From the NCBI RefSeq assembly GCF_001598355.1, contig NZ_BCYU01000039.1, forward strand, positions 1-40,131: a DNA stretch of 40,131 nucleotides, in the 5' to 3' direction. The translations under genes were made by a program, and so were the position numbers. The notes below the pieces were generated by a model. That model was not told where the DNA came from, did no database searches, and saw only the letters and a list, made by a program, of their open reading frames with translations. Below are positions 7,692-15,386 of the stretch, in pieces. The DNA is from Sphingomonas asaccharolytica NBRC 15499 (GTDB lineage Bacteria; Pseudomonadota; Alphaproteobacteria; Sphingomonadales; Sphingomonadaceae). Each line of letters opens with the position of its first letter. Within the stretch, counting starts at the first letter, position 1.

Positions 7692-7999
7692 TAGCCGCCC
7701 AGTCGCATCGCACCGGCGGCGAGGAAGACATGGCCGGTCTGCGCGTCGGTCTGGCCGCAGCCGACCGCTTCGGTCAGCATCGCGATCCAGCCGCGCACGA
7801 TCACCCCGCTTTCGCCGCGTCCCAACGCCGATTCGAGCGCGTGCGCCACCGCCACAACGGGCAATATGCCCGCCGCTTCGGCCACACAGCGGATCGAATC
7901 GACTTCGACGACGAGGTCGCGCGGACGCACATGCCGGGCCATCAGGTCGAGCCGCGCGATCCGCGCGGCGAGATCGTCATTACGAGCAGAAAACCCCAT
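7691..7999 (-). CDS. Small conserved-looking protein of unknown function
   Basis: I do not recognise a family for this 102-residue protein. It has no signal peptide or clear membrane segment and reads as a mostly helical soluble protein. The stretch IRCVAEAAGILPVVAVAHALESAL is followed by a Gly-rich turn and a second helix pair. The coding case is good: GGGGA precedes the ATG, and the stop codon overlaps the start of the GDT1-like gene as TAATG. The two are clearly one operon, so it may work with or regulate that membrane protein; this is inference from position only. Confidence 0.6.
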   Translation of the reverse strand: MGFSARNDDLAARIARLDLMARHVRPRDLVVEVDSIRCVAEAAGILPVVAVAHALESALGRGESGVIVRGWIAMLTEAVGCGQTDAQTGHVFLAAGAMRLGG

Positions 8000-8071
8000 T
8001 TCCCCTACTCCCGCTTCGCTTGCGCGAGAGTGCTACCGATATGGTAAAGGGGGTGTTAAAGCCCCTCGCGC

Positions 8072-8100
8072 TTGACAATCCTCCTCGGCTGGGCCAATGG
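8072..8100 (+). promoter_or_regulatory. Probable promoter of rpmG
   Basis: A consensus -35 TTGACA (8072-8077) is followed about 16-17 bases later by the weak -10 candidate CAATGG. It lies about 90 bases before the rpmG start, leaving room for the structured leader. Confidence 0.45.
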
Positions 8101-8112
8101 CCCGCCCCTGAC

Positions 8113-8138
8113 AAGCGGCGGCACGTCCGCCGCTTTTG
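8113..8138 (+). terminator. Terminator-like hairpin in the rpmG leader (possible attenuator)
   Basis: AAGCGGCGG (8113-8121) pairs perfectly with CCGCCGCTT (8127-8135) around a 5-base loop, followed by TTTT. It lies downstream of the probable promoter and 27 bases before the ATG, so it would form in the rpmG mRNA leader. Confidence 0.55.
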
Positions 8139-8164
8139 TATTTCAACCAGCAGGAATTTGGGTC

Positions 8165-8332
8165 ATGGCCAAGCCGACCACCGTCAAGATCAAGCTCGTC
8201 AGCTCGGCCGACACCGGCTTCTTCTACGTCACGAAGAAGAATCCGCGCACCCAGACCGAGAAGCTGTCGTTCCGCAAATACGATCCCGTCGTGCGCAAGC
8301 ATGTCGAGTTCAAGGAAGCGAAGATTAAGTAA
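8165..8332 (+). CDS. rpmG: 50S ribosomal protein L33
   Basis: L33 is a small protein of the large ribosomal subunit. The 55-residue product has the family's normal length and sequence ([20 protein letters not shown], then [13 protein letters not shown]). It has no zinc-binding Cys pairs, so it is the zinc-independent form usual in Gram-negative bacteria. The AGGAA ribosome site precedes the ATG. It is a single-gene unit with its own promoter, a leader hairpin and a strong terminator. Confidence 0.96.
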   Translation: MAKPTTVKIKLVSSADTGFFYVTKKNPRTQTEKLSFRKYDPVVRKHVEFKEAKIK

Positions 8333-8372
8333 GCCGCCAGGCTTGCTTATCCCCGCGAAGGCGGGGACCCAG

Positions 8373-8407
8373 GGCCGCAGGGGAAACCCTCGCGGCCTTT
8401 TCGTTTT
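8373..8407 (+). terminator. Rho-independent terminator of rpmG
   Basis: GGCCGC-AGGG pairs with CCCT-C-GCGGCC around a GAAA tetraloop, followed by TTTTCGTTTTT. Confidence 0.85.
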
Positions 8408-8411
8408 TAAG

Positions 8412-8554
8412 CCCTCTCTCGCGTGCGGGAGAGGGTTGGGTGAGGGTCTTCTTTCTTCTTCCGGGCGGACAACGCGAAAAAAAAGAAGAAAGAAGACCCT
8501 CACCCTCCCACCGCTGCGCGGCGGGCCCCTCCCTCTCCCGCAAGCGGGAGAGGG
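8412..8554. repeat. Nested palindromic element (two REP hairpins around a 23-bp inverted repeat)
   Basis: Two similar 24-base hairpins, each with CCCTCTC and GGGAGAGGG arms, occupy 8412-8435 and 8531-8554. Between them a perfect 23-bp inverted repeat (8438-8460 and 8483-8505) encloses a 22-base spacer ending in an A-run. The element fills the gap between the rpmG terminator and the convergent divK stop. The arrangement is that of a REPIN: paired REP hairpins in inverted orientation. Confidence 0.7.
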
Positions 8555-8556
8555 AA

Positions 8557-8919
8557 TCAGAGCAGCGCGTTCACTTCCTCGACGAATCGCGCGACCGAGA
8601 TCGGTTTGGACACATAGGCGTCGGCGCCGGCGGCGCGGATGCGGTCCTCATCCTCGCGCCCGGCATAAGCGGTGACCGCCATGATCGGGATCTTGCCCAG
8701 ATCCTCGTCCGCCTTGATCTGCAGGATGAGGTCATAACCGCTGACATAGGGCAGCTGGATGTCCATCACGATGAGGTCCGGCGCAAAGCCGCGCGCGCGC
8801 TCGACCGCCTCGCGCCCGTCGCGCACCGGCTCGGTCTCGAATTCGTGCGCGCGCAGCAAATCGCAGAACAGCTTCAGATTGAGTTCGTTGTCCTCGACAA
8901 CCAGCACGCGCTTTGCCAA
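8557..8919 (-). CDS. divK: DivK-type single-domain response regulator
   Basis: DivK is a receiver-only response regulator that works in the phosphorelay controlling polarity and cell-cycle progression in alphaproteobacteria. The protein is 120 residues, just the receiver domain. It has the acidic pocket VVEDNE, the phospho-acceptor Asp in LIVMDIQLP, the conserved Thr in AVTAYA and Lys in YVSKPIS. A TTG at 8919 is chosen because AAGGAG lies 6 bases before it and it gives the usual DivK N-terminus; an ATG at 8943 would add eight residues. It is divergent from the DUF3572 gene with about 30 bases between starts. PleD, a common neighbour, is absent. Confidence 0.88.
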   Translation of the reverse strand: MAKRVLVVEDNELNLKLFCDLLRAHEFETEPVRDGREAVERARGFAPDLIVMDIQLPYVSGYDLILQIKADEDLGKIPIMAVTAYAGREDEDRIRAAGADAYVSKPISVARFVEEVNALL

Positions 8920-8947
8920 CGGGGTCTCCTTGGACCACGACATAGCA

Positions 8948-9214
8948 ATGAACCCCACCGACACCAACGACGCCCCGACCTTGGCATTGCACGCGCTGGC
9001 CTGGACGCTGGCCGATCCGGCGCGCGCGCGGCGATTGCTCGACCTGACCGGACTCGACGCCGACGACCTGCGCGGGTCGGCCGCGAATCGCGGTACCCAG
9101 GCGGCAGTGCTGGGATTCCTCGAAGCGCACGAGCCCGATCTGGTCGCTTGCGCGACCGAACTCGGCGTCAAACCCGAGGCGCTGGTCGCCGCCCGCCGGA
9201 GTCTCGATACATGA
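8948..9214 (+). CDS. DUF3572 family protein
   Basis: This 88-residue helical protein matches the alphaproteobacterial DUF3572 family, with the signature ALHALAWTLADP near the start and VLGFLEAHEPDLVACA in the second half. The function is unknown; in many alphaproteobacteria the gene sits beside divK, as here. Its stop overlaps the start of the HAD gene (ATGA), so it is the first gene of a coupled three-gene unit. Confidence 0.85.
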   Translation: MNPTDTNDAPTLALHALAWTLADPARARRLLDLTGLDADDLRGSAANRGTQAAVLGFLEAHEPDLVACATELGVKPEALVAARRSLDT

Positions 9215-9849
9215 CGCGCCCCTTGTTGATCTGCGATTGCGACGAAGTGCTGCTGCACATGGTACGCCATTTCGGCACCTGGCTGCGCGAGCGCCACGAT
9301 ATCGCCTTCGCGCACGAAACCGGCAGTTTCATCGCCATGACCCATGCCGATGGCAGCGCGGTCGAGCATCAGCGGATCTGGGCAATGCTCGACGAATTCT
9401 TTCCCGCCGAGATGGAACGCCAGACTCTGGTCCCCGGCGCCGCCGAAGCGCTGGCGGCGCTGTCCGAGAGCGCGGACATCGTCATCCTGACCAATCTGGG
9501 CGACCATTGCCGCGATCATCGCATCGAGCAATTGGCGCAGCACGGCATCCGCCACCGGGTCGAAACAAATCAGGGCGGCAAGGGTGGTCCCGTAGCACGG
9601 CTGGTCGCGGAATATGGCAATCCGGTCACGGTTTTCGTCGATGATCTGGCGACGCACCACGAATCGGTTGCCAAGCACGCCCCCACAGTCCACCGGCTGC
9701 ACCTAGTCGCCGAGCCCGCAATGGCACCGCAAGTGCCGCCCGCGGCGCACGCGCACGCACGAATCGACGACTGGGGGGCAGCGCGCGACTGGATCGCCCA
9801 GCGCTTCGCCGCCGACCAGCCGGCCATAACAGAAGGGATTTCCGCATGA
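9211..9849 (+). CDS. HAD-superfamily hydrolase
   Basis: This is a 212-residue haloacid-dehalogenase-fold hydrolase, probably a phosphatase. Motif I is CDCDEVL (Asp9 and Asp11), where the usual DxDGT is replaced by DCDEV. The Thr of motif II lies in VILTNLGD. A Lys in NQGGKGGPV fits motif III and the acidic pair VFVDDL is motif IV. The catalytic set therefore looks intact, with a divergent motif I. Its start overlaps the DUF3572 stop and its stop overlaps the RidA start (ATGA in both cases). The substrate is unknown. Confidence 0.82.
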   Translation: MTRPLLICDCDEVLLHMVRHFGTWLRERHDIAFAHETGSFIAMTHADGSAVEHQRIWAMLDEFFPAEMERQTLVPGAAEALAALSESADIVILTNLGDHCRDHRIEQLAQHGIRHRVETNQGGKGGPVARLVAEYGNPVTVFVDDLATHHESVAKHAPTVHRLHLVAEPAMAPQVPPAAHAHARIDDWGAARDWIAQRFAADQPAITEGISA

Positions 9850-10313
9850 CCGACCGTATCGACCGCAAGCTGGAGGAAATGGGCCTGAGCCTGCCGTCGC
9901 CGGCCGCGCCGGTCGCCTCCTACGTACCGACGGTCGACGCCAATGGCCTGCTCCACATTTCGGGCCAGCTGCCGTTCAAGGACGGCAAGGTCGTCACCGG
10001 CCGGTTGGGCGACGGAGTCGACAAGGTCGCGGGGCAGGAGGCCGCCGAATTGTGCGGACTGATGCTGGTCGCGCAGATCAAGGCGGCCCTGGGCGGTGAC
10101 CTCAGCCGGGTCGAGCAGATCGTCAAGCTGGGCGTGTTCGTCAATTCGGCGCCCGATTTCACCGACCAGCCCGAAGTCGCCAATGGCGCCTCGAACCTGA
10201 TGGAGGCTTTGTTCGGCGAGGCCGGCAAGCATGCCCGCAGCGCGGTCGGCGTCGCGGCGCTGCCGCGTGGAGCAGCGGTCGAGGTCGACGCGGTGGTCAA
10301 GCTCGCCGACTAA
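9846..10313 (+). CDS. RidA/YjgF family protein
   Basis: RidA-type proteins hydrolyse reactive enamine/imine intermediates. This 155-residue protein has the family's typical ends: ANGLLHISGQLP at the N-terminus and HARSAVGVAALPRGAAVEVD at the C-terminus. The latter contains the conserved Arg that binds the substrate carboxylate in active members. It belongs to the longer subgroup with an N-terminal helix (RIDRKLEEMGLSLP). It is the third gene of the coupled DUF3572-HAD-RidA unit. Confidence 0.9.
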   Translation: MTDRIDRKLEEMGLSLPSPAAPVASYVPTVDANGLLHISGQLPFKDGKVVTGRLGDGVDKVAGQEAAELCGLMLVAQIKAALGGDLSRVEQIVKLGVFVNSAPDFTDQPEVANGASNLMEALFGEAGKHARSAVGVAALPRGAAVEVDAVVKLAD

Positions 10314-10324
10314 ACCAACTAAAC

Positions 10325-10419
10325 GTCATGCCGGGCTTGTCCCGGCATCCACCGATCCGCATATTCCGCGTATGCAGGAAGTGCGGCACGTTGGGCCCCG
10401 GCACAAGACCGGGGTGACG
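10325..10419. repeat. REPIN-like palindrome, copy 1 (GTCATGCCGG family)
   Basis: The element begins GTCATGCCGGGCTTG with a CCGG hairpin and ends with GGCACAAGACCGGGGTGACG, the two ends being inverted relatives. A second member of the same family is at 19736-19821. It fills the gap between the RidA and COG3146 genes. Confidence 0.75.
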
Positions 10420-10433
10420 AAAGACTGCGGCGC

Positions 10434-11582
10434 GTGAGTCGCGCCTCAATTACCGCGCGTATTTCTGAAGGCGTGTCGCAAGTGGCGGCGGCCGATTGGG
10501 ACGCCTGTGCCGGCACCGGCAATCCGTTCGTGCGCCACGACTTCCTCTCGATCCTCGAAGAATCGGGCAGCGTCGGCCGCGGCACCGGCTGGCAACCGCT
10601 GCCGGTGATCGTCGACGGCGCCGACGATCGCCCGGCGGCAATCGCACCTGCCTATGCCAAGAGCCACAGCCAGGGCGAATATGTCTTCGACCATGGTTGG
10701 GCCGATGCCTGGGAGCGCGCCGGCGGCGATTATTATCCCAAGCTCCAGGTAGCGGCGCCGTTCACCCCGGTGCCGGGGCCGCGGCTGCTGCTGCGCGACG
10801 AGACGATGGCCCCCGCGCTGATCGGCGCGATCGAGGCGCTGACCGATCAGAACGGGCTGAGCTCGGCGCACGCCACCTTCGTCGCCCCGGGCCAGCTACC
10901 GTTGTTCGAGGCGGCGGGCTGGCTGATCCGCGAAGGCACCCAATTCCATTGGCAGAATGATGGCTATGCGACGTTCGACGATTTTCTGGCGGCGCTCGCC
11001 AGCCGCAAGCGCAAGGCGATTCGCCAGGAACGCGCAAAGGCGGTCGAGGGACTGACTATCCGCCATGTCACCGGCGCCGAGCTGACCGAGGCGCATTGGG
11101 ACGCGTTCTGGGCATTCTATCAGGACACCGGCAGCCGCAAATGGGGGCATCCCTATCTGACGCGGCCATTCTTCTCACTGCTGGGTGAGCGGATGGCAGA
11201 TCATGTGCTGCTGATCCTGGCCGAGCGCGACGGCCGCCCGATCGCGGGAGCGCTCAACCTGATCGGTAGCGATACTCTGTACGGCCGCTATTGGGGATGC
11301 GTCGAGGACGTGCCCTTCCTCCATTTCGAGCTATGCTATTATCAGGCGATCGATGCGGCGATCGCACGCGGGCTGTCGACCGTCGAAGCAGGCGCGCAAG
11401 GGGAGCACAAATTGGCGCGCGGCTATGTCCCCGTGCCGACCTGGTCGGCGCATTACATTCCCGACCGCAATTTCCGCCGTGCGATTGCCGATTTCCTGGC
11501 GCGCGAACGCGCCGGCGTCGAGAGCGACCAGCAATATCTGGCGCAGCTCACGCCGTTCAGAAGAGGGGAACCTTGCTCTTAG
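10434..11582 (+). CDS. COG3146/DUF482 GNAT-like protein (FemAB-type fold)
   Basis: This 382-residue protein belongs to the DUF482/COG3146 family, which is predicted to have two GNAT-type acyltransferase folds like FemAB. Family-typical stretches are NPFVRHDFLSILEESG near the N-terminus, the basic SRKRKAIRQER in the middle, YGRYWGC and VEAGAQGEHKLARGY near the end. The acceptor is not known. The start is a GTG at 10434 with no clear ribosome site, just beyond the repeat element. Its last 26 bases overlap the end of the convergent membrane-protein gene. Confidence 0.82.
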   Translation: MSRASITARISEGVSQVAAADWDACAGTGNPFVRHDFLSILEESGSVGRGTGWQPLPVIVDGADDRPAAIAPAYAKSHSQGEYVFDHGWADAWERAGGDYYPKLQVAAPFTPVPGPRLLLRDETMAPALIGAIEALTDQNGLSSAHATFVAPGQLPLFEAAGWLIREGTQFHWQNDGYATFDDFLAALASRKRKAIRQERAKAVEGLTIRHVTGAELTEAHWDAFWAFYQDTGSRKWGHPYLTRPFFSLLGERMADHVLLILAERDGRPIAGALNLIGSDTLYGRYWGCVEDVPFLHFELCYYQAIDAAIARGLSTVEAGAQGEHKLARGYVPVPTWSAHYIPDRNFRRAIADFLARERAGVESDQQYLAQLTPFRRGEPCS

Positions 11583-13233
11583 GCGGGAGCGGGAAGTCGC
11601 TCCTCTTGGCCTGCGGCGCCACCTCGACATGGTTGACCTTGAACACCACGCTGTCGCCGCTGCGCCAGATCGGGGTCAGGTCCTGGACGTATTTGGCGTG
11701 ATAGGGTGGCGGCGTGATCAGCCACACATAGTCGAACGCCGGGCGCGGGAAGAGCGCGAGGCTGCGGTCGATCGGTCGCCACCATTCGCGCGCGCATTGC
11801 CGTTCGGTGACGATCTCCGACGGGTCGTGCGAGAAGTGCCCGGCGGCGACATATTTGGTCGTGAGCAATTGCGCGCCGGGCATCGACCATTGATCGTTGG
11901 TATAGGCAGCGTTCCGCTCGAGCGCGAGCGCGGGCAGGTGCTCGAGCCGGCTCATCAGCCATTCGTTGTTGCAGGTCTTGCCGACGAAGCTGACCAGGCG
12001 CGCACCGACCGGGATATGGTCGAGCGCCTTGAGCTCGCGGTCGTAATTCTGGTCGAAAATGTAGAAGCTGACCGTCGTCGCGGTCGTGCGGACCAGCACG
12101 AAGGCAAGCCCAAGGACCGCGACCGTCTTCATCGTCCGTGGCGACACCATTTTTTTGGGCCGGATCGCGATGACCCCGATCGCCACCATGAACGGCGCCA
12201 GCCGCATATCGGCATAAGCCGAACCGAATACGATGCGCGGCAACAGCACGAAGACCGCGACCAGGAACAAGGTCGAGAGCCCGACGGCACGCGAATATTC
12301 GAAATTGGGGTCGCGCACCGCCTTGTAGATGACGAGCCCGATCACCGCCACCGAGGCGATGTCGAACGCCATCCAGCGATCGCGCAGCATCATCGTCAGC
12401 CAGCTGATCTTGGCCTGCCAGTTGAACCAGTCGCCGGTCTCCCCGGTCACGTGCTGGCCGTTACGCCAGGCGATCATCAGCAGCATCGGCAAGCAGAGCG
12501 GCAGGCAATGCAGCCCGGCGCGCACGAATCCCACCGCCCAGCGCTTGGCACCTTCGCGCGTGATCGGTCCGATCCGCGCCCCGACCTCGTCCTTTATGCG
12601 ATCGTGCTCGCGAACCATTTCCGCCGAGAAGGCGAGCACGCCGAGCACGCCCCAGCCGAAGGTGTGGCAGACCCACAGGATGCACGACAGCGGCACGAAG
12701 ATGATCGCGCGCAACCGGAACTTCTTGAGCCGCGCGAGCCGCAGCCACAGCGCGAACATCGGCAGCGCCCAGGCCATCGACAGCATGAAGTTCACGAAGC
12801 CGAATTGCAGCGGGTAGCAATAAGCGAGCGGCAACGCGAACAAGGCGGTGGGCGGGATGCGCCCATGGACTTCGCGGGCGATCCATAACAGGCCGATCAC
12901 GATCAGCGGCGGGATCGACAGCACGATCAGCTTGACCGACAGTTCGAGCCCGAAGATCGGATGAAGAATCTCTACCAGCAGGTCGACGCCGAGATTGCCG
13001 ATCAGCGACCATTGGAAATTATACCAGTCGAGCAGCCAGGGATAATTCTGGAGATCGACCTGGACGCGGTAGCGGCCCATATGGCCCGGCAGATCGACCA
13101 GCGGCGGGATGTCGGGCCACAACAGCGGCACCATCGACAATAACGCCATCACCACCACGAAGGTGCGCGTCTGCCACCATTGAAGTTTGTCGCTGCCGTC
13201 CATCCTCGCGGCTTTAGGCATGGGCGGGGTCAC
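11557..13233 (-). CDS. Polytopic membrane protein, GT-C-like, unknown function
   Basis: This protein of up to 558 residues has about ten to eleven transmembrane segments followed by a soluble C-terminal domain of roughly 150 residues. The loop after the first helix carries PPLVDLPGHMGRY, an acidic/His-bearing first loop like those of membrane glycosyltransferases of the GT-C type. No family can be named with certainty. It starts 9 bases after the preceding polytopic gene and so forms the last gene of the operon with the FAD protein and GtrA. The GTG at 13233 is used; ATGs at 13221 and 13203 are alternatives. A role in surface glycan assembly is inferred. Confidence 0.7.
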   Translation of the reverse strand: MTPPMPKAARMDGSDKLQWWQTRTFVVVMALLSMVPLLWPDIPPLVDLPGHMGRYRVQVDLQNYPWLLDWYNFQWSLIGNLGVDLLVEILHPIFGLELSVKLIVLSIPPLIVIGLLWIAREVHGRIPPTALFALPLAYCYPLQFGFVNFMLSMAWALPMFALWLRLARLKKFRLRAIIFVPLSCILWVCHTFGWGVLGVLAFSAEMVREHDRIKDEVGARIGPITREGAKRWAVGFVRAGLHCLPLCLPMLLMIAWRNGQHVTGETGDWFNWQAKISWLTMMLRDRWMAFDIASVAVIGLVIYKAVRDPNFEYSRAVGLSTLFLVAVFVLLPRIVFGSAYADMRLAPFMVAIGVIAIRPKKMVSPRTMKTVAVLGLAFVLVRTTATTVSFYIFDQNYDRELKALDHIPVGARLVSFVGKTCNNEWLMSRLEHLPALALERNAAYTNDQWSMPGAQLLTTKYVAAGHFSHDPSEIVTERQCAREWWRPIDRSLALFPRPAFDYVWLITPPPYHAKYVQDLTPIWRSGDSVVFKVNHVEVAPQAKRSDFPLPPKSKVPLF

Positions 13234-13242
13234 GCCGCAAGG

Positions 13243-14985
13243 TCAACGCACGCGCCAAACCTTGGCGGGCGAGCCGGGCAGCGCCATCGGCGTCAGCCAG
13301 GCAGGTGTCCGGCCGGCATCGAGACGGGCCAGGAACCCTATCGGCGATTCGCCTTCGTAGATCATGATCTCCGGCAGGCCGGGGCAGAAGGCGACATAGT
13401 CGATCCGCCGCCTGCGAATGATGGCGTGCGCCTGATCCTCGCTGCCGACAAACGCCGCGATCACATCATGCATGGCGGTTGCGCCACGATGATGTCCGCT
13501 CGCGACGGCGTCGTGCGGTGTGAGCAGCAGGATCGTCGGCGAAATATCGAGCGGCGCGAGGACGTTGCCGCGTGGCAAAGCGTGGAGCGCCTGCATGTCG
13601 TTGGCGTCGAGGCACCCCATTGCCCGGTGCACCGTCGCGACGCGTGGATCGGGCGCCAGGGCGGTTGACGACACATGGAAAACGGCGCCGGGCGCCGCCG
13701 CGGCGAAGACACCCAACGTCGCTACCAGCCGCTTGGGCAGGCTGTCGATCGCCCGCGCCTTTAGGAGCAACGGATGCAGCAGATGCACCACGCCCGCGAT
13801 CGCCAACAGATTGGCGACGCCGCCCGACCGCTGGACGAAGATCGCCGCCGCCGTCGCCGCCACCAGCAGGAACGATAAGGTGATCCAGCGCGCACGCTCT
13901 TCGCCGGCGCTTGTCCTCACCGCCAGCATGGCTCCGGCCAGCCCGAGCAACGGAAGCGCGATCGTGTTGACGATCACGGACGGTGCCTGGTCCCATAACG
14001 GCAGGCCTTCGGCCACGTTCATGTACCAATAATGGTGGACCAGCGGATCGAGCTGGCCGAACGGACCCGCCGCGCATTGCGGCGCGAGCAAGGGAAGCGG
14101 CGCGAGCGCGGCCAGACCGACACCCGCCAGTCCCACCAGACGACCGACGATCGTCCGGATCGGCAGCGCGGTCAGGGCTATAGTACCTGCCGCCGCGGCC
14201 ATGAGCATCGCGAGATAGACTGGCGACACCGCATCGCACGGCGACACCAGCCATGCGCTCGCCGGATGCGATACCAGGAAGATGAAGACGGCGCCCAGGC
14301 TGGTGGCCGCCACCGTCGCCGTCAGCAGCGCGCGACTTGCCGGCGTCACCGCCCATTTCAACGAGACCAGCGCCAGGATCGCCGCGATCATCGGCAAGCC
14401 TTCGAGCGAGATCGACAGCCACACCGCGATCGCCGCTCCGGTCAGCAATCCCGCCTTGCGGGTCGGGGTGCCGACCAGCGCATAAGCGGCGAGCAGCGCG
14501 GTCGCCATCTGCCAGCCGTGATGGTCGATCCGCATCGGCCGAAGCTGGTGGAGGACTTCCACGCCGAGGGGCGTAATACACACCGCCATCAGCGCTGCAC
14601 CGTCATTGGCGAGCATCCGTCGAGCGATCGCCGCCACCAACGCCATCACCACGCCGAGCGTCAGCAGCGGCACGACCACCAAGGCGACATGTTCGGCGAG
14701 CAGCTGGCCGAGCAGCGGCCGCAGCGTCACGATCACCGCCGCGATCGGCAGATCGACCACGCGCGACCAGTGCATCGGCACGCCGACGGGATCGTTGAGA
14801 CGATGCTGGGTCAGATCGAACCAGCTCTGCCCTGCCAGCCAGTCGCGGACCTGCAATAGCCGCATCTGGTCGTCGGGGTCGGGAAAGCGCCATGCGACAA
14901 CGGCGCTCCAGGTGATGACGACGAGCAGAACCGACGTGATCGCCCAGATCGCCGCGACCGACAGCCAAAAGCGCCGCGCGGTCAT
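13243..14985 (-). CDS. Polytopic membrane protein with STT3-like first loop
   Basis: This protein of 580 residues has about twelve membrane segments. After the first helix comes RFPDPDDQMRLLQVRDW and then GVPMHWSRVVDLP. The paired acidic DPDD motif in the first periplasmic loop is what is expected for oligosaccharyltransferase or GT-C glycosyltransferases using lipid-linked sugars. The C-terminal soluble part (VATVHRAMGCLDANDMQAL and onward) resembles that of similar sphingomonad proteins. Its start overlaps the GtrA stop by 4 bases. The donor and acceptor are unknown. Confidence 0.75.
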   Translation of the reverse strand: MTARRFWLSVAAIWAITSVLLVVITWSAVVAWRFPDPDDQMRLLQVRDWLAGQSWFDLTQHRLNDPVGVPMHWSRVVDLPIAAVIVTLRPLLGQLLAEHVALVVVPLLTLGVVMALVAAIARRMLANDGAALMAVCITPLGVEVLHQLRPMRIDHHGWQMATALLAAYALVGTPTRKAGLLTGAAIAVWLSISLEGLPMIAAILALVSLKWAVTPASRALLTATVAATSLGAVFIFLVSHPASAWLVSPCDAVSPVYLAMLMAAAAGTIALTALPIRTIVGRLVGLAGVGLAALAPLPLLAPQCAAGPFGQLDPLVHHYWYMNVAEGLPLWDQAPSVIVNTIALPLLGLAGAMLAVRTSAGEERARWITLSFLLVAATAAAIFVQRSGGVANLLAIAGVVHLLHPLLLKARAIDSLPKRLVATLGVFAAAAPGAVFHVSSTALAPDPRVATVHRAMGCLDANDMQALHALPRGNVLAPLDISPTILLLTPHDAVASGHHRGATAMHDVIAAFVGSEDQAHAIIRRRRIDYVAFCPGLPEIMIYEGESPIGFLARLDAGRTPAWLTPMALPGSPAKVWRVR

Positions 14986-15386
14986 GCGAATACGATCTTC
15001 GCCCGCAAGAGATACGTGGCCTGGAAGCTCGCCGCGATCGCGATCAGCTTGGCCAGCCGGGCGTCGAGCCCGAATTGGACCGCGAGGCTGACGATGGCGA
15101 CGGTGATCAGCAGGCCGGCAAAGGCCGAGAGCAGGAACAGCGCCTGTTGCCGCGCGCGGTCGATGCCGACGTCGCGCAGCTCACCGGCGAAAACCAGCCG
15201 GCTCGATATCAGCCAATGCATCACAATGCCCGCGCTGTAGCTGAGCGCCGACAAGAGCGCGATCGGCATGCCGCTGGCTTGAAGCGCCAGGAACAGCGAG
15301 AAATCGACGCCGAGCGCGGCCGCGCTCGCGGCGAGATAGCGCAAATAGGTCGCTCGCCACAGCAAGGCCATGACGCGGTTCATCAC
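14982..15386 (-). CDS. GtrA family membrane protein
   Basis: GtrA proteins are small four-helix membrane proteins thought to move or position polyprenyl-linked sugars. This one has 134 residues, the normal length, and the family layout: Arg-rich start, LRYLAASAAALGVDFSLFLAL, then an NHxxSRxxVF-like site visible as HWLISSRLVF. It overlaps both neighbours by 4 bases (ATGA), so it is translated together with the flavoprotein upstream and the STT3-like protein downstream. Confidence 0.88.
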   Translation of the reverse strand: MMNRVMALLWRATYLRYLAASAAALGVDFSLFLALQASGMPIALLSALSYSAGIVMHWLISSRLVFAGELRDVGIDRARQQALFLLSAFAGLLITVAIVSLAVQFGLDARLAKLIAIAASFQATYLLRAKIVFA

